From positions 372,001 to 436,000 of the forward strand of contig JAYQSP010000006.1 of NCBI GenBank assembly GCA_038146925.1: DNA of 64,000 nucleotides. Reading direction: 5' to 3'. This DNA comes from UBA830 sp038146925. Lineage in GTDB: Bacteria > Pseudomonadota > Alphaproteobacteria > MPNO01 > UBA830. The position numbers and the translations under genes are program-made. Shown here one piece after another: positions 49,303 to 58,131 of this stretch (positions are counted from its first letter, which is position 1; the number at the start of each line of letters is the position of its first letter). The notes under the pieces were generated by a model. That model saw only the letters and a program-made list of their open reading frames with translations. It made no database searches and had not been told where the DNA came from.

Positions 49303-50904
49303 TCAGTCAAAGACCGTATCGGAATAGTGTTCGGCATCGACGATGGCCTCGATCACAGTCGGCCCGTCGCTACGCAAGGCTTTGCCGAGCTCGGCACGCA
49401 GGATCTCCGCGTTGCGGGCGCCTACGGCAGGCACGCCGAAATAATGCGCTGGTGGATCGCGGTACTCTTCTTCCTGCAACGCGGTGCCGTAGATCGGCAG
49501 CTGGCGGCGTTCCTGCTTCACCCGGATCAGTCCGAGCCAGCGGTCGTCCAGCACCACCACCGGCAGGCAGATGCCCAGCCGCCTGGCCGCCGCCATCTCG
49601 CCGCAGGTCATCTGAAAGCATCCGTCGCCTAGAACGCAGACCACCGGCAGATCCGGCCGCGCCAGCTTGGCAGCGATGGCGGACGGCAGGCCGAAGCCCA
49701 TCGACGACCAGCCGTTGGAGATGTGAAAGGTCTTCGGCGCATGCGCGGTCCACTGACTCGCGATCTGGTGCGTATGGGCGCCGACGTCGAAGGTCAGGAC
49801 GCCGTCGGACGGCAACACGTCGCGGACCACGTCGATGACCTCGTGGGGCGTCAGGTTTTCAGAAGCGGGACGCAGGGCGGCCTGGAAAGATTCCCGATGA
49901 TCCGCGATATCTGCATCGACCCAGTCGTTGTCGCATGCCGCAGCCGCCGCCATGGCGGACAGGGATGCATCGAGATCGCCAGTTACCTCGCCCCGCACGT
50001 TCACGGACGGCGCCGCGTCGACCGCTTCGATATCGATCTGCAGCAAAGGCGTGTCGGCGATCCAGGCCTCGTACTCGACCTCGATGGTATCGTATCCCAG
50101 CCCGACGATCAGGTCGGATTTGCGCAGAAACGCCCGCTGCATCTGGCGCTTTCCGCGCTCGATACAGCCAATCGACAGCGGGTGATCCTCGTCGATCATG
50201 CCCTTGGCCATGGTGGTGGTGGCGAACGGAATGCCGTGGCGCTCGATGAACGCCCGCAGCAACCCGGTATTTTCCATGCGCATCGCACTCGATCCGATGA
50301 CCGCAACGGGCTTTTTAGCGCTGCGAAGAATTTCCAGACCGGCATCTATCGATCCTTTTTCCGCCGGAGCAATGCGGTCGAATGCGGAGATGTCGGGAAC
50401 AGCTTCCGTTGCCGGCGCAACCGCCACGTCTTCCGGCAGATCGAGATGTACGGGCCCGCGCGGCTCCGACATGGCGATCCGGATCGCCTCGACGACGGTT
50501 TCGGCTACCGACCCTTCGCGCAGCGCGAGCGTCGCCTTGGTGATGGGTGCGAACAGCTGGTGATGATCGATATACATCTGGATGCGACGGCCAAGCTGGT
50601 CTGTGTTGAGATTGCAGGTGATCGCGATCATCGGCGACCTGTCGAGCCAGGCGTTCCCGACACCGGTGGCCAGGTTGGTCGCGCCCGGCCCCAGCGTTGC
50701 GATCCCCAGCCCCGGCGCACCGGTCATCCGCCCCATCACATCGGCGGCGAAACCGGCGGAACCTTCATGCGCGGTCAGCACGAATGGAAGATCGTGCGCG
50801 CGCATCGCCTCCATCAGGGGCAGCACGTTGCCGCTGGGAATGCCGAATCCGTACGTGGTGCCGGCTTTCTTCAGGATTTGGACGATTAGTTCCGCGTTGT
50901 TCAT
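49303..50904 (-). CDS. Thiamine-diphosphate-dependent enzyme (acetolactate synthase/benzoylformate decarboxylase-like)
   Basis: The 533-residue enzyme has three domains. The catalytic Glu is in VLTAHEGSAGFAADVMGRMT. The ThDP/Mg motif starts VCVLGDGCFQMTCGEMAAAR; at its end the usual Asn is Asp (VVLDDRWLGL). SNGWSSMGFGLPSAIAA precedes it. Reactions may be decarboxylation or carboligation of a 2-oxoacid. It is divergent from an anion permease gene 120 bases away; the pair may be linked to an organic acid. Confidence 0.88.
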   Translation of the reverse strand: MNNAELIVQILKKAGTTYGFGIPSGNVLPLMEAMRAHDLPFVLTAHEGSAGFAADVMGRMTGAPGLGIATLGPGATNLATGVGNAWLDRSPMIAITCNLNTDQLGRRIQMYIDHHQLFAPITKATLALREGSVAETVVEAIRIAMSEPRGPVHLDLPEDVAVAPATEAVPDISAFDRIAPAEKGSIDAGLEILRSAKKPVAVIGSSAMRMENTGLLRAFIERHGIPFATTTMAKGMIDEDHPLSIGCIERGKRQMQRAFLRKSDLIVGLGYDTIEVEYEAWIADTPLLQIDIEAVDAAPSVNVRGEVTGDLDASLSAMAAAAACDNDWVDADIADHRESFQAALRPASENLTPHEVIDVVRDVLPSDGVLTFDVGAHTHQIASQWTAHAPKTFHISNGWSSMGFGLPSAIAAKLARPDLPVVCVLGDGCFQMTCGEMAAARRLGICLPVVVLDDRWLGLIRVKQERRQLPIYGTALQEEEYRDPPAHYFGVPAVGARNAEILRAELGKALRSDGPTVIEAIVDAEHYSDTVFD

Positions 50905-51024
50905 GGTCGATCCCGTGTTGCGAACCTTCGACATAGCGCGGGGGGCGGATGTGCGCAACCGACCGAGACCGACGGCCGGACATGCCGCATTGACACCGTC
51001 CCGGCTGCCGCGCAGTTTCCCGCG

Positions 51025-52413
51025 ATGGAAAAGAAAATCGGCATTCTGCCCGCCGCCGTCACGGTGATCGGCCTCGTCCTGGGAGCATTCCTCTGGTTGC
51101 AGCCGGCGCCTTCGGGTGCATCCCCCGACATGATGCGGATCGCGGCCGTCGTGGTCATCGCGGTATCGCTGTGGGCCAGCGGCGTCGTGCCGGAATACTT
51201 CACCGCGATCATCTTCTTCTTTCTGGCGATGGTGCTGACGGATGCGGGGGGGCCGACGGTGTTCTCCGGTTTTCACTCGGCCGCCGTGTGGATGATCTTC
51301 GGCGGGCTGATCATCGGCGCCGCCGTCCAGGAAACGGGTTTCGGTCGCACGCTTGCCAGCGGCCTGCTGAAAATCTTCCCGCGCAGCTATTTCGGAATCC
51401 TGTGCGGCGTCACACTGGTCGGCGCCGTCCTGTGTTTCATCATTCCGTCGAACACGGGCCGTATCGTCATCATGATGCCGATCTTCATGGCGCTGACCGA
51501 TCAGGTGGGGTTCGAGCCAGGCAGCCGGGGCCGCGCCGGCATGGGACTCGCCGTCGCCGCGGGATCGATTTATCCGGGCCTCGCCGTCCTGCCGGCGGCC
51601 GTTCCCAATCTGGGCTGGCTGGGCGCGGCGGAGAGCATTCACGGTCTCAAGTTCACCTATGCCGAATATCTGACCGCCAATTTCCCGGTCATGGGTCTGG
51701 TCTCGATGATCGCCGTTCCGCTTATCTGCCGGACGCTGTTCCCGGACCGGATCGAAAACACCGGCTCAGCGATGCCGCCGGCAAGATCGTCCGCCGAACA
51801 GACACGCCTGATCATCGTCCTGACGGCGGCGCTCGGTCTCTGGCTGACGGATTTCGCGCATGGCGTTTCGCCTGCCTGGGTGGCGCTGGGTGCGGCGGTA
51901 ATCTGCATGCTGCCGCGCGCCGGGATGGTTCCGGCGTCGATCATGATGGGCAAGATTTCCTATGCGCCCTGGTTCTTCGTCGCGGGCGTAATCGGTATGG
52001 GGGCCGTCGTCGCCAAGGCGGGGCTCGGCACATATATCAGCCGTTTCCTGTTCGACACCGTGCCGCTTCACGCGGGACAGGATTTTCTGAATTTCGCCAT
52101 CGTGGGCGGCGTGGGCTCGGCGATGAGCCTGGTGACGACTGTCCCCGGACAGCCGGCGATCATGAGCACCCTGGCCGCCGATATCGCGTTGGCAACCGGA
52201 TGGCCGTTGAAAACCGTGCTGCTGACCCAGCCCTTAAGCTGGGCGATGGCCTTTTTCGCGTATCAGTTTCCGCCTTTCATCCTGGCGGCCCATCTGGGCG
52301 GAATTTCCGCCGGACAACTGGCGCGGATGATCCTCGCGATGTGCGCGACCGCCTGGATCGTCATGATGCCGCTCCTGTATCTGTGGTGGCAGTTTCTGGG
52401 CTATTTCGGATAG
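51025..52413 (+). CDS. SLC13/DASS-type anion permease
   Basis: The 462-residue inner-membrane protein has about 11 hydrophobic segments and two similar halves. IPSNTGRIVIMMPIFMAL and TTVPGQPAIMSTLAADIALA fit the paired SNT/SxT motifs of SLC13/CitT transporters, which import di- and tricarboxylates or sulfate. Its gene is divergent from the ThDP enzyme. No regulator is adjacent. Confidence 0.85.
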   Translation: MEKKIGILPAAVTVIGLVLGAFLWLQPAPSGASPDMMRIAAVVVIAVSLWASGVVPEYFTAIIFFFLAMVLTDAGGPTVFSGFHSAAVWMIFGGLIIGAAVQETGFGRTLASGLLKIFPRSYFGILCGVTLVGAVLCFIIPSNTGRIVIMMPIFMALTDQVGFEPGSRGRAGMGLAVAAGSIYPGLAVLPAAVPNLGWLGAAESIHGLKFTYAEYLTANFPVMGLVSMIAVPLICRTLFPDRIENTGSAMPPARSSAEQTRLIIVLTAALGLWLTDFAHGVSPAWVALGAAVICMLPRAGMVPASIMMGKISYAPWFFVAGVIGMGAVVAKAGLGTYISRFLFDTVPLHAGQDFLNFAIVGGVGSAMSLVTTVPGQPAIMSTLAADIALATGWPLKTVLLTQPLSWAMAFFAYQFPPFILAAHLGGISAGQLARMILAMCATAWIVMMPLLYLWWQFLGYFG

Positions 52414-52578
52414 GAGCGGTTCGCCTGCCTCAACTCGTCTGCGGCGATTTCGGCGGCAGTTCCTTGCGTGCCGGCACTGGGAAGATTGTTCTACGAGAAT
52501 GCGTATCGGAGGATGAAAGCGCAGAGATCCGATTAGCGCCCGACAGCGTACTTCTGTGTAACAAATTGGAGACCTAGC

Positions 52579-52707
52579 ATGAAACGCTTGTTCATTCTCG
52601 CTGCACTGATGATGGCTTTTGCCACGGCCCCTGCATTTGCCGACGGCTGCGGCTCGCACACTGACACGACAAAGACTGAGAAGCCCGCACCATCCACCGG
52701 CGCCTGA
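52579..52707 (+). CDS. Small exported peptide
   Basis: A 42-residue product has a clean signal peptide (MKRLFILAALMMAFATAPAF, cut near ADG) and a short mature tail rich in Thr, Lys and Pro with one Cys pair-breaking residue. GGAGACCTAGC precedes ATG 52579. No family is known. The gap from 52414 to 52578 holds nothing else. Confidence 0.5.
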   Translation: MKRLFILAALMMAFATAPAFADGCGSHTDTTKTEKPAPSTGA

Positions 52708-52943
52708 CAGACTTTCGCTACATTACGGAAAAAGAACTGCTGAATGGTCGACGCATTGCATATGCGTCCATTGGGCGAGGCGAAAACGTGGAAGAGTGCG
52801 AGAAACTGATCGACCGGATTGATACCGAGATCCAGCGTCGCCAGCCCACCCTGTATCCTGGTCATAATGATGAGGATATACTGCGACCGAAAGCGGCCGA
52901 GTTAATCCTTAATATTCCAAGACGTAAAAAATACACTAAATAG
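52680..52943 (+). other. Open frame of coding character without a start codon
   Basis: An 88-codon frame, offset from the small peptide gene and overlapping its end, reads DFRYITEKELLNGRRIAYAS, VEECEKLIDRIDTEIQRR and KAAELILNIPRRKKYTK. It has lower GC than nearby genes and a protein-like composition, but no ATG, GTG or TTG start fits. It may be the remnant of a gene, a frameshifted continuation of the peptide, or non-coding. Family unknown. Confidence 0.35.
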
Positions 52944-53007
52944 CGGTAACTATAAAACATAGTGCCAGTTACCCTTTAACACGATCGGGGGTGTAAGCGT
53001 CCGCACA

Positions 53008-53250
53008 TTAGCGCTCGCAGACCAATCTCCGCACATTCCGGCTCGAGGCATCAAAGATAGCGACCTGAGCCAGGGCTTTCATCTGTCCTGCACGGCGCTC
53101 AAGTACGTGCTCGACGGCCTCCAGAGTCTCATCTTCCAGCGGTCGAAACTCCACGTGCTTTTCGGCACCACGATGCTCTATATTCAAGTCGGAGTAAGGC
53201 TCCAGAATTTCGAGGCGAAGGCTGAATTGCCAGTGCTTCAGATCATTCAT
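53008..53250 (-). CDS. Hypothetical protein, 80 residues
   Basis: Begins MNDLKHWQFSLRLEILEPYS and includes EHVEFRPLEDETLEAVEHVL-type charged sequence. GGAGGCTAGCG gives a good ribosome site for ATG 53250. It overlaps the upstream small gene by 8 bases, so the two form a mini-operon. No family recognised. Confidence 0.6.
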   Translation of the reverse strand: MNDLKHWQFSLRLEILEPYSDLNIEHRGAEKHVEFRPLEDETLEAVEHVLERRAGQMKALAQVAIFDASSRNVRRLVCER

Positions 53251-53446
53251 CGCTAGCCTCCGATTCAATGTGCGATGGCTCAGGGCGCGCTGGGTCGGGT
53301 GCGCCGAGTGCACGGTCGATTTCCATCGCCACGGCTTGGCTATCGTCGTCGAGTTGGCTGTATGCGTCAGCCTCGGTTAGCTGGATCGCATGGACCTCGC
53401 ATCCCTCGGCCCCCGCTATTTCCCGGATGAGGTCGGTAATTTCCAC
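53243..53446 (-). CDS. Short protein with the first part of a receiver-like sequence
   Basis: From a GTG at 53446 the product has 67 residues and an acidic C-terminus (EPSHIESEASDE). The open frame continues upstream to 53518, and there it reads KRLLVVDNQVEITDLIRE, the first strand and helix of a response-regulator receiver domain, with Asn for the second acidic residue. The rest of the domain is lost. It is probably a 5'-damaged or domain-truncated regulator; it lies back to back with a complete response regulator gene. Confidence 0.5.
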   Translation of the reverse strand: MEITDLIREIAGAEGCEVHAIQLTEADAYSQLDDDSQAVAMEIDRALGAPDPARPEPSHIESEASDE

Positions 53447-53652
53447 CTGATTGTCGACGACCAGTAGGCGCTTGTTGTCATTGCTCGCGGGTCTCTGGCT
53501 CGAATCTTCTGCATTTGTCTATTGAAAGAAAGCCGTGAAACGACTGAATCTACAATAAAATTTATATATCAGTTTGTTTCAGCATGTTGCCGTGCTTCCG
53601 GCGCTGCACCATACTGCCCTAATGTCAGGTAGGTGAGTGTGGGGCTGCCTAA

Positions 53653-54384
53653 ATGAACTCGGAACAATTGTGCATCCTGATAGTCGATCACGACCCTGCG
53701 TTTTCGTCGATGATCGCGGAATATCTCAGGGACCGCGGCCACTGTCCGGTCATGGCGGAAGACGGCGAGGAAATGCGCGCCGCGATGGAGCGCGAATCAA
53801 TCGAGCTCGTCCTGCTCGACCTCGACCTGCCGAAAGAGGACGGCGTCGCGCTGACGCAATACATCCGCGCCAATTCCAGCGTCGGCATCATTATCCTCAG
53901 CGGTAAGGGCGATATGGCGGATCGCGTGTTGACGCTCGAACTGGGCGCGGACGACTATCTCCAGAAACCGTTCGAACTGCGCGAATTGTCGGCCCGGATA
54001 AACAGTCTGTCCCGCCGGCTGGCACGGGACGAAGTGAACCCTGCTGACAATGCGATCGCCGCGCAGTTTGCCGGCTGGAAACTGGATTTCGTTCATCGGC
54101 GCCTGACGGCGCCGGGCGGCGAAGATATTTCTCTGACCACCAGTGAGTTCGCGCTTCTCGAGGTGTTCGTCAAGAACAGCAACCGCCAGATGTTGCGCGC
54201 AGAACTGGTCAAAGCCGTCCGCGGACGGGAAATGAAAGGCTACGACCGCACGATCGACATCCATGTGTCGCGGCTGCGTAAAAAAATAATCCCGGGCGAC
54301 AACGACAGCCAGTTCATACAGACCGTCCATGGCGGCGGGTACATGTTCTGCGAGGACGTGAAGCTGGATCTGCCGACCGCCTGA
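53653..54384 (+). CDS. OmpR-family response regulator
   Basis: The 243-residue regulator has a receiver domain (phospho-acceptor D56 in ELVLLDLDLPKEDG; Lys in YLQKPFELREL) and a winged-helix DNA-binding domain (SLTTSEFALLEVFVKNSNRQ, then GYDRTIDIHVSRLRKKI). It resembles TorR/PhoB types. No sensor kinase gene is adjacent; the kinase chimera at 14362 has no kinase core. Its target is unknown. Confidence 0.92.
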   Translation: MNSEQLCILIVDHDPAFSSMIAEYLRDRGHCPVMAEDGEEMRAAMERESIELVLLDLDLPKEDGVALTQYIRANSSVGIIILSGKGDMADRVLTLELGADDYLQKPFELRELSARINSLSRRLARDEVNPADNAIAAQFAGWKLDFVHRRLTAPGGEDISLTTSEFALLEVFVKNSNRQMLRAELVKAVRGREMKGYDRTIDIHVSRLRKKIIPGDNDSQFIQTVHGGGYMFCEDVKLDLPTA

Positions 54385-54390
54385 ACGCAA

Positions 54391-54412
54391 AAAAACCCGC
54401 CATGGGGCGGGT
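54391..54412 (-). terminator. Terminator of the OmpA-like gene, distal copy
   Basis: CCCGCC-ATGG-GGCGGG stem with a T run on the minus strand (from A's at 54388-54395). Confidence 0.75.
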
Positions 54413-54441
54413 GCACATCCTCTTTCGACGATGAAACGAAA

Positions 54442-54478
54442 ACGGGCGGGCGCCGAAGCACCCGCCCGTCAGCGTTTT
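54442..54478. terminator. Hairpin between the response regulator and OmpA-like genes
   Basis: ACGGGCGGG and CCCGCCCGT pair around a 10-base loop; CAGCGTTTTT follows on the + strand and AAAA precedes. It could end transcription from either direction. Confidence 0.7.
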
Positions 54479-54490
54479 TCCGGGAACGCG

Positions 54491-55339
54491 TTAGCGCAGG
54501 ATCGCGATCTCGACCCGGCGGTTCACGCCCATGCGCACACCATCCTTGGTCTTGACCTTGGGGTCGCGCTCGCCGGCGACAACCTTGCTGATACGCGCCT
54601 TCACGCCCGCCTTGCGCAGCGCGTCGATGACGGCATTCGCGCGCCGGTCGGCAAGCTGCTTGTTATAGGCGTCGCTGCCGGACGTATCCGTGTGACCGAT
54701 CACGAAGGTCGCCTTTGCTCCCTTGCCGATCGATGCCGCCGCGTCGTTGATGACAATCGCGGATGACGGTGCGAGCGTCGCACTGTTGTGCGAGAAATAG
54801 ATGAGATGGCTTTCCTTGCTCGGCGCTTTCGGCGCCGGTGCGGCCATCTTCTTCTCTTTCATCGCGGCATCGACCTGAGCCATCGCCGCGTTGAACCCGA
54901 TCTGGCATCGGGAAATATCGATCCGCTGGATGTCTTCTTCGGCTCCCTCGATCCAGCAGTCATACATCGTCTGCGCGGTCGCCAGCTCCTGCGGAGCCTT
55001 GGTCTTGCCGCCATGCGTACGCGCCAGAGTCAGACGCCGCCATCCGGCCTGAAGCTCGGCCTGGTATTTCTTCGGCACTTTACGTTCGTACAGACGGTCG
55101 GGCAGGACATTCTGTCCGTTCGCCGCCATGGTCGCCTTATTGCCGAAGTGATCGGCGTCGGCAAAATCCTGCTCCTTGGCTTCGTCCTCCGCAAGCTGGA
55201 TGTATCCGGCCTGCAAGCCCTTGTCGAACGCCGTGCCCTTGCTGGGCATGCTTTTCAGCATGGCAATATCGGGTCCGCTGCACGCCGCGAGAAGCGCGCC
55301 GGACGCCGTCAGAATAAGTAGTTTACGCAAAGCACTCAT
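54491..55339 (-). CDS. OmpA-family lipoprotein
   Basis: The 282-residue protein has a lipobox (LLAACSG, lipidated C20), a charged central region, and a C-terminal OmpA peptidoglycan-binding domain (LIYFSHNSATLAPSSAIVI, then VIGHTDTSGSDAYNKQLADR, and NRRVEIAI). It should tether the outer membrane to the cell wall. The C-terminal half is typical; the N-terminal ~160 residues have no named domain. Confidence 0.88.
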   Translation of the reverse strand: MSALRKLLILTASGALLAACSGPDIAMLKSMPSKGTAFDKGLQAGYIQLAEDEAKEQDFADADHFGNKATMAANGQNVLPDRLYERKVPKKYQAELQAGWRRLTLARTHGGKTKAPQELATAQTMYDCWIEGAEEDIQRIDISRCQIGFNAAMAQVDAAMKEKKMAAPAPKAPSKESHLIYFSHNSATLAPSSAIVINDAAASIGKGAKATFVIGHTDTSGSDAYNKQLADRRANAVIDALRKAGVKARISKVVAGERDPKVKTKDGVRMGVNRRVEIAILR

Positions 55340-55463
55340 GGGAAAGCCCCTTTATTAAACATTAGCCAACCGCCCGGAAATTTCGGATAAACCTCCACCG
55401 ATCCTTCTTTTAATAGGCATTTCCGCGATTTGCTCAATACCTTCATTGGGTTTTGACCGAATC

Positions 55464-56486
55464 TCAGACTTTTCCGTCGGCGCTGAGCAGAATGGCAATC
55501 GGCCGTGTCTGCTTGAATTCCGCCAGAACGATCATCAAAACGACCGTGATGGGAACCGACAGGAACATGCCGGTCACACCCCAGATGGAGCCCCACACCG
55601 CCAGCGAGACGATCACGACCAGGGACGAAAGGTTCAGGGATTTTCCCATCATGCGCGGTTCGAGCACGTTGCCGATGACGAGCTGCGCGGCACCGAGGCC
55701 CACGGCGATGATCAGAAATTCGCTGCCGCCGCCGAACTGCAGAAGCGCCATCAGCGCCGGAAAAATCACCCCCAGCAACGAGCCGATGGTCGGGATATAC
55801 GCCAGAAGGAAAATAACGAACGCCCAGAAACCCGCGAGATCCAGCCCCACGGCGACGAGCACCACATAGCTGATTACGCCGGTCAGCAGGCTCAGCAGTG
55901 TTTTGACGGCTATATAGGTCTGCGTGCGTTTCTGGATATCCGAGAGGATAAACTGCACTTCCTTGCGCCGCTCCGTTTCGGGGAAAAGCGCCTCGATCTT
56001 GCGTGAAAACGTGCGCTGTTCGGCCAGCAGGAAGATGACGTAGATCAGGATCAGCCCGGCATTGCCGGCGACTTTGGCGACGGCACCGGCGACACCGCCG
56101 ATGACGGCTTTCACGTCCACCTGATCGATCACATGGGCGATGGTCGGCACTTCTTCGAACACACCGAGCGTCATGCCGCGCTGGACCAGTTTTTCGAGGT
56201 TGGCCTGGTATACCGGCGCCGCATCGCGCACGGACGCAATATTGCCGCTGATCATCTCGACGATCAGCCCGAGCACGACCAGAAAGAACACGATCGAGGC
56301 CGTCAGCGACAGCCAGCCCGGCAGTTTCAGATGAACCTCGAGCAGGCGGGAAAGCGCGATGATCACGTACCAGATCATCACCGCGATCGCGAACGGGATA
56401 AGCAGATCCCGCCCGGTCACCATCACATAGGTCATCAGGGCGGCAATGCCGAAGGTAATGCCGAATGCGGACAGTCTGCTGGGCAT
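55464..56486 (-). CDS. AI-2E family transporter
   Basis: The 340-residue inner-membrane protein has about seven helices. The family pattern is FLLAYIPTIGSLLGVIFPAL in the last third and AVWGSIWGVTGMFLSVPITV near the end. Members export small solutes, including Na+/H+ and autoinducer-2. I chose ATG 56486 (AGGAGCCCGCC before it). Confidence 0.9.
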   Translation of the reverse strand: MPSRLSAFGITFGIAALMTYVMVTGRDLLIPFAIAVMIWYVIIALSRLLEVHLKLPGWLSLTASIVFFLVVLGLIVEMISGNIASVRDAAPVYQANLEKLVQRGMTLGVFEEVPTIAHVIDQVDVKAVIGGVAGAVAKVAGNAGLILIYVIFLLAEQRTFSRKIEALFPETERRKEVQFILSDIQKRTQTYIAVKTLLSLLTGVISYVVLVAVGLDLAGFWAFVIFLLAYIPTIGSLLGVIFPALMALLQFGGGSEFLIIAVGLGAAQLVIGNVLEPRMMGKSLNLSSLVVIVSLAVWGSIWGVTGMFLSVPITVVLMIVLAEFKQTRPIAILLSADGKV

Positions 56487-56555
56487 GGCGGGCTCCTGCC
56501 AATGGGTCAGAAGCCCGAATTTATCAGAATCGGTCCGGTTTGCGGGAAACGGACG

Positions 56556-56933
56556 CGACAACGGGGTCAGCGCTCGAGGGAATTGCCGGATCACCGACTG
56601 ATCCACGCATCGCCGGATGGCGCGGCTTCGGCCTGGCCGTTTCAGAATAACGGTAGCCCCTTTTCCGTCAGGATTGCACCGCAGCTCCGCCTGAACACGA
56701 ACGATGCCCCACGCGACTTCGCTGCCCAGGGCTGGGAACTGACGCGGCTTCGTTCCTTTCAGATTGCCGCCCGCATCGCCTCAGGCGACCTCGTTACCGT
56801 GCTGAACGACTTCGAACTGCCGCCGCAACTCGTTCACGTCATTCACCAGGAAGGTAGAATGGCGTTGAGAGAAGTCCGGGCCTTCGTTGATTTCGTCGTC
56901 GACCGGCTGCACGCCGACCCGTCGATCAGTTAG
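56556..56933 (+). pseudogene. C-terminal fragment of a LysR regulator
   Basis: The frame reads ELPDHRLIHASPDGAASAWP, then RLNTNDAPRDFAAQGWELTR, then VLNDFELPPQLVHVIHQEGR and VRAFVDFVVDRLHADPS, which is the second half of a LysR effector domain. The helix-turn-helix and first half are missing, and there is no start codon with a ribosome site. It fills most of the gap before the LLM gene and is a relic. Confidence 0.7.
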
Positions 56934-58029
56934 CCGCCGTCCTGTATCCTCTTGCCTCAAGCCGGGGCAGCACTTCGTCGACGATAATCGGAAGATCGGT
57001 CAAGTAGTTCGGCAATCCCATGGCCACCGCATCGGCGCCCGCATCCGACAGCTGCGCCAGCTGATCGGCCACGCTGTCTGGATCACCGACCACCGGCGTC
57101 GCGCCGTTGGCGGTCGCAGCGCGCATGTGAAAGCGCCGGCGGTCTTCCTCCGAGATATCGTCGGTGTCGATCCCTCGCTCCACCATCATGATGCGGCACG
57201 CCTCGGTGTCGGCATGCTCGACCGCGTAATAATGGTGGTACTCTTCCGCTTCCTTCTGCGTCGGCCGGCACACCACGCCGATATTCGTGAACAGCCCGAT
57301 ATCGCGTCCGATGGCATGCCCCGCCTTGCGGAGATCCGCGCAGTCCTGGTGGAACTTTCCGTAATCGTAGAACGTATGGAACAGCATATCGGCGTTCTTC
57401 ACCGCATATTCGCGCCCCCTGCCCGACGTGCCGGCGCAGGCGACCATCGGGCGGACGTTGCTGACCGGCTTTGGGCTCAGCACCGTGCCCCTGGTCTGGA
57501 AGAATTCACCCTCGAAATCGAACGGTTCGTCCTCCGTCCAGATCCGGGTGACGAGGTCGATCCATTCCTGGCCGAGATCGTAGCGGCGCGCATGCTCGCC
57601 GAGATCGACGCCGAGCATGTCGAATTCCTTCTGGTACCAGCCACACACGATGTTCAGACCGAACCGTCCGCCGCCGATGTGATCCGCCGTCACCATCTGC
57701 TTGGCCGCTACCGCGGGCGCGTGCGCGGTCACGTGCACGGTGCCGAACGCCATGATGTTGTTCGTGGCGGCGAGAAGGCCCGACGCCCACGTTATGGTCT
57801 CGTAGTTAGACCCGTTGTGGTTGGTCTCGCCGCCGTATCCGATCCAGCGCCCCAGCGGCAGCATGAAATCAATCCCGGCATCGTCGGCGCGGACGGCAAG
57901 CTCCCGGCAGTTGTCCCACGACGCGTCCCAGCGGTCGGGGAACGTCGAACAGGCCAGCCCACCGTCGCAGTTGGAGCCGAACAGACCGACGGCCAGCTTG
58001 TTTCGGTCGAATTTTCGTATCGGTGTCAT
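56926..58029 (-). CDS. LLM-class flavin-dependent monooxygenase
   Basis: The 367-residue protein has the luciferase-like TIM barrel of the SsuD/SfnG/RutA group. Family marks are DDAGIDFMLPLGRWIGYGGE, HNGSNYETITWASGLLAATN, GGGRFGLNIVCGWYQKEFDM and CAGTSGRGREYAVKNADMLF. These enzymes oxidise sulfonates, sulfones or pyrimidines with FMN; related branches use F420, and the genome has F420 genes. No flavin reductase is adjacent. I chose ATG 58029. Confidence 0.87.
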   Translation of the reverse strand: MTPIRKFDRNKLAVGLFGSNCDGGLACSTFPDRWDASWDNCRELAVRADDAGIDFMLPLGRWIGYGGETNHNGSNYETITWASGLLAATNNIMAFGTVHVTAHAPAVAAKQMVTADHIGGGRFGLNIVCGWYQKEFDMLGVDLGEHARRYDLGQEWIDLVTRIWTEDEPFDFEGEFFQTRGTVLSPKPVSNVRPMVACAGTSGRGREYAVKNADMLFHTFYDYGKFHQDCADLRKAGHAIGRDIGLFTNIGVVCRPTQKEAEEYHHYYAVEHADTEACRIMMVERGIDTDDISEEDRRRFHMRAATANGATPVVGDPDSVADQLAQLSDAGADAVAMGLPNYLTDLPIIVDEVLPRLEARGYRTAAN

Positions 58030-58078
58030 GGCCTGAATTTCGCGCGCGGATGATCGGGGATCAACCCGTCCGAGCAAA

Positions 58079-58105
58079 GAAAAAAGACGGCCCGAAGGGC
58101 GCCGT
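58079..58105 (-). terminator. Terminator of the PEP-CTERM gene 3
   Basis: On the minus strand ACGGCGCCC-TTC-GGGCCGT forms a stem with a small bulge, then CTTTTTT. It lies about 25 bases after the restored end of the gene. Confidence 0.75.
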
Positions 58106-58131
58106 TTTAATTTCGTTATAATCGTCTTCGT

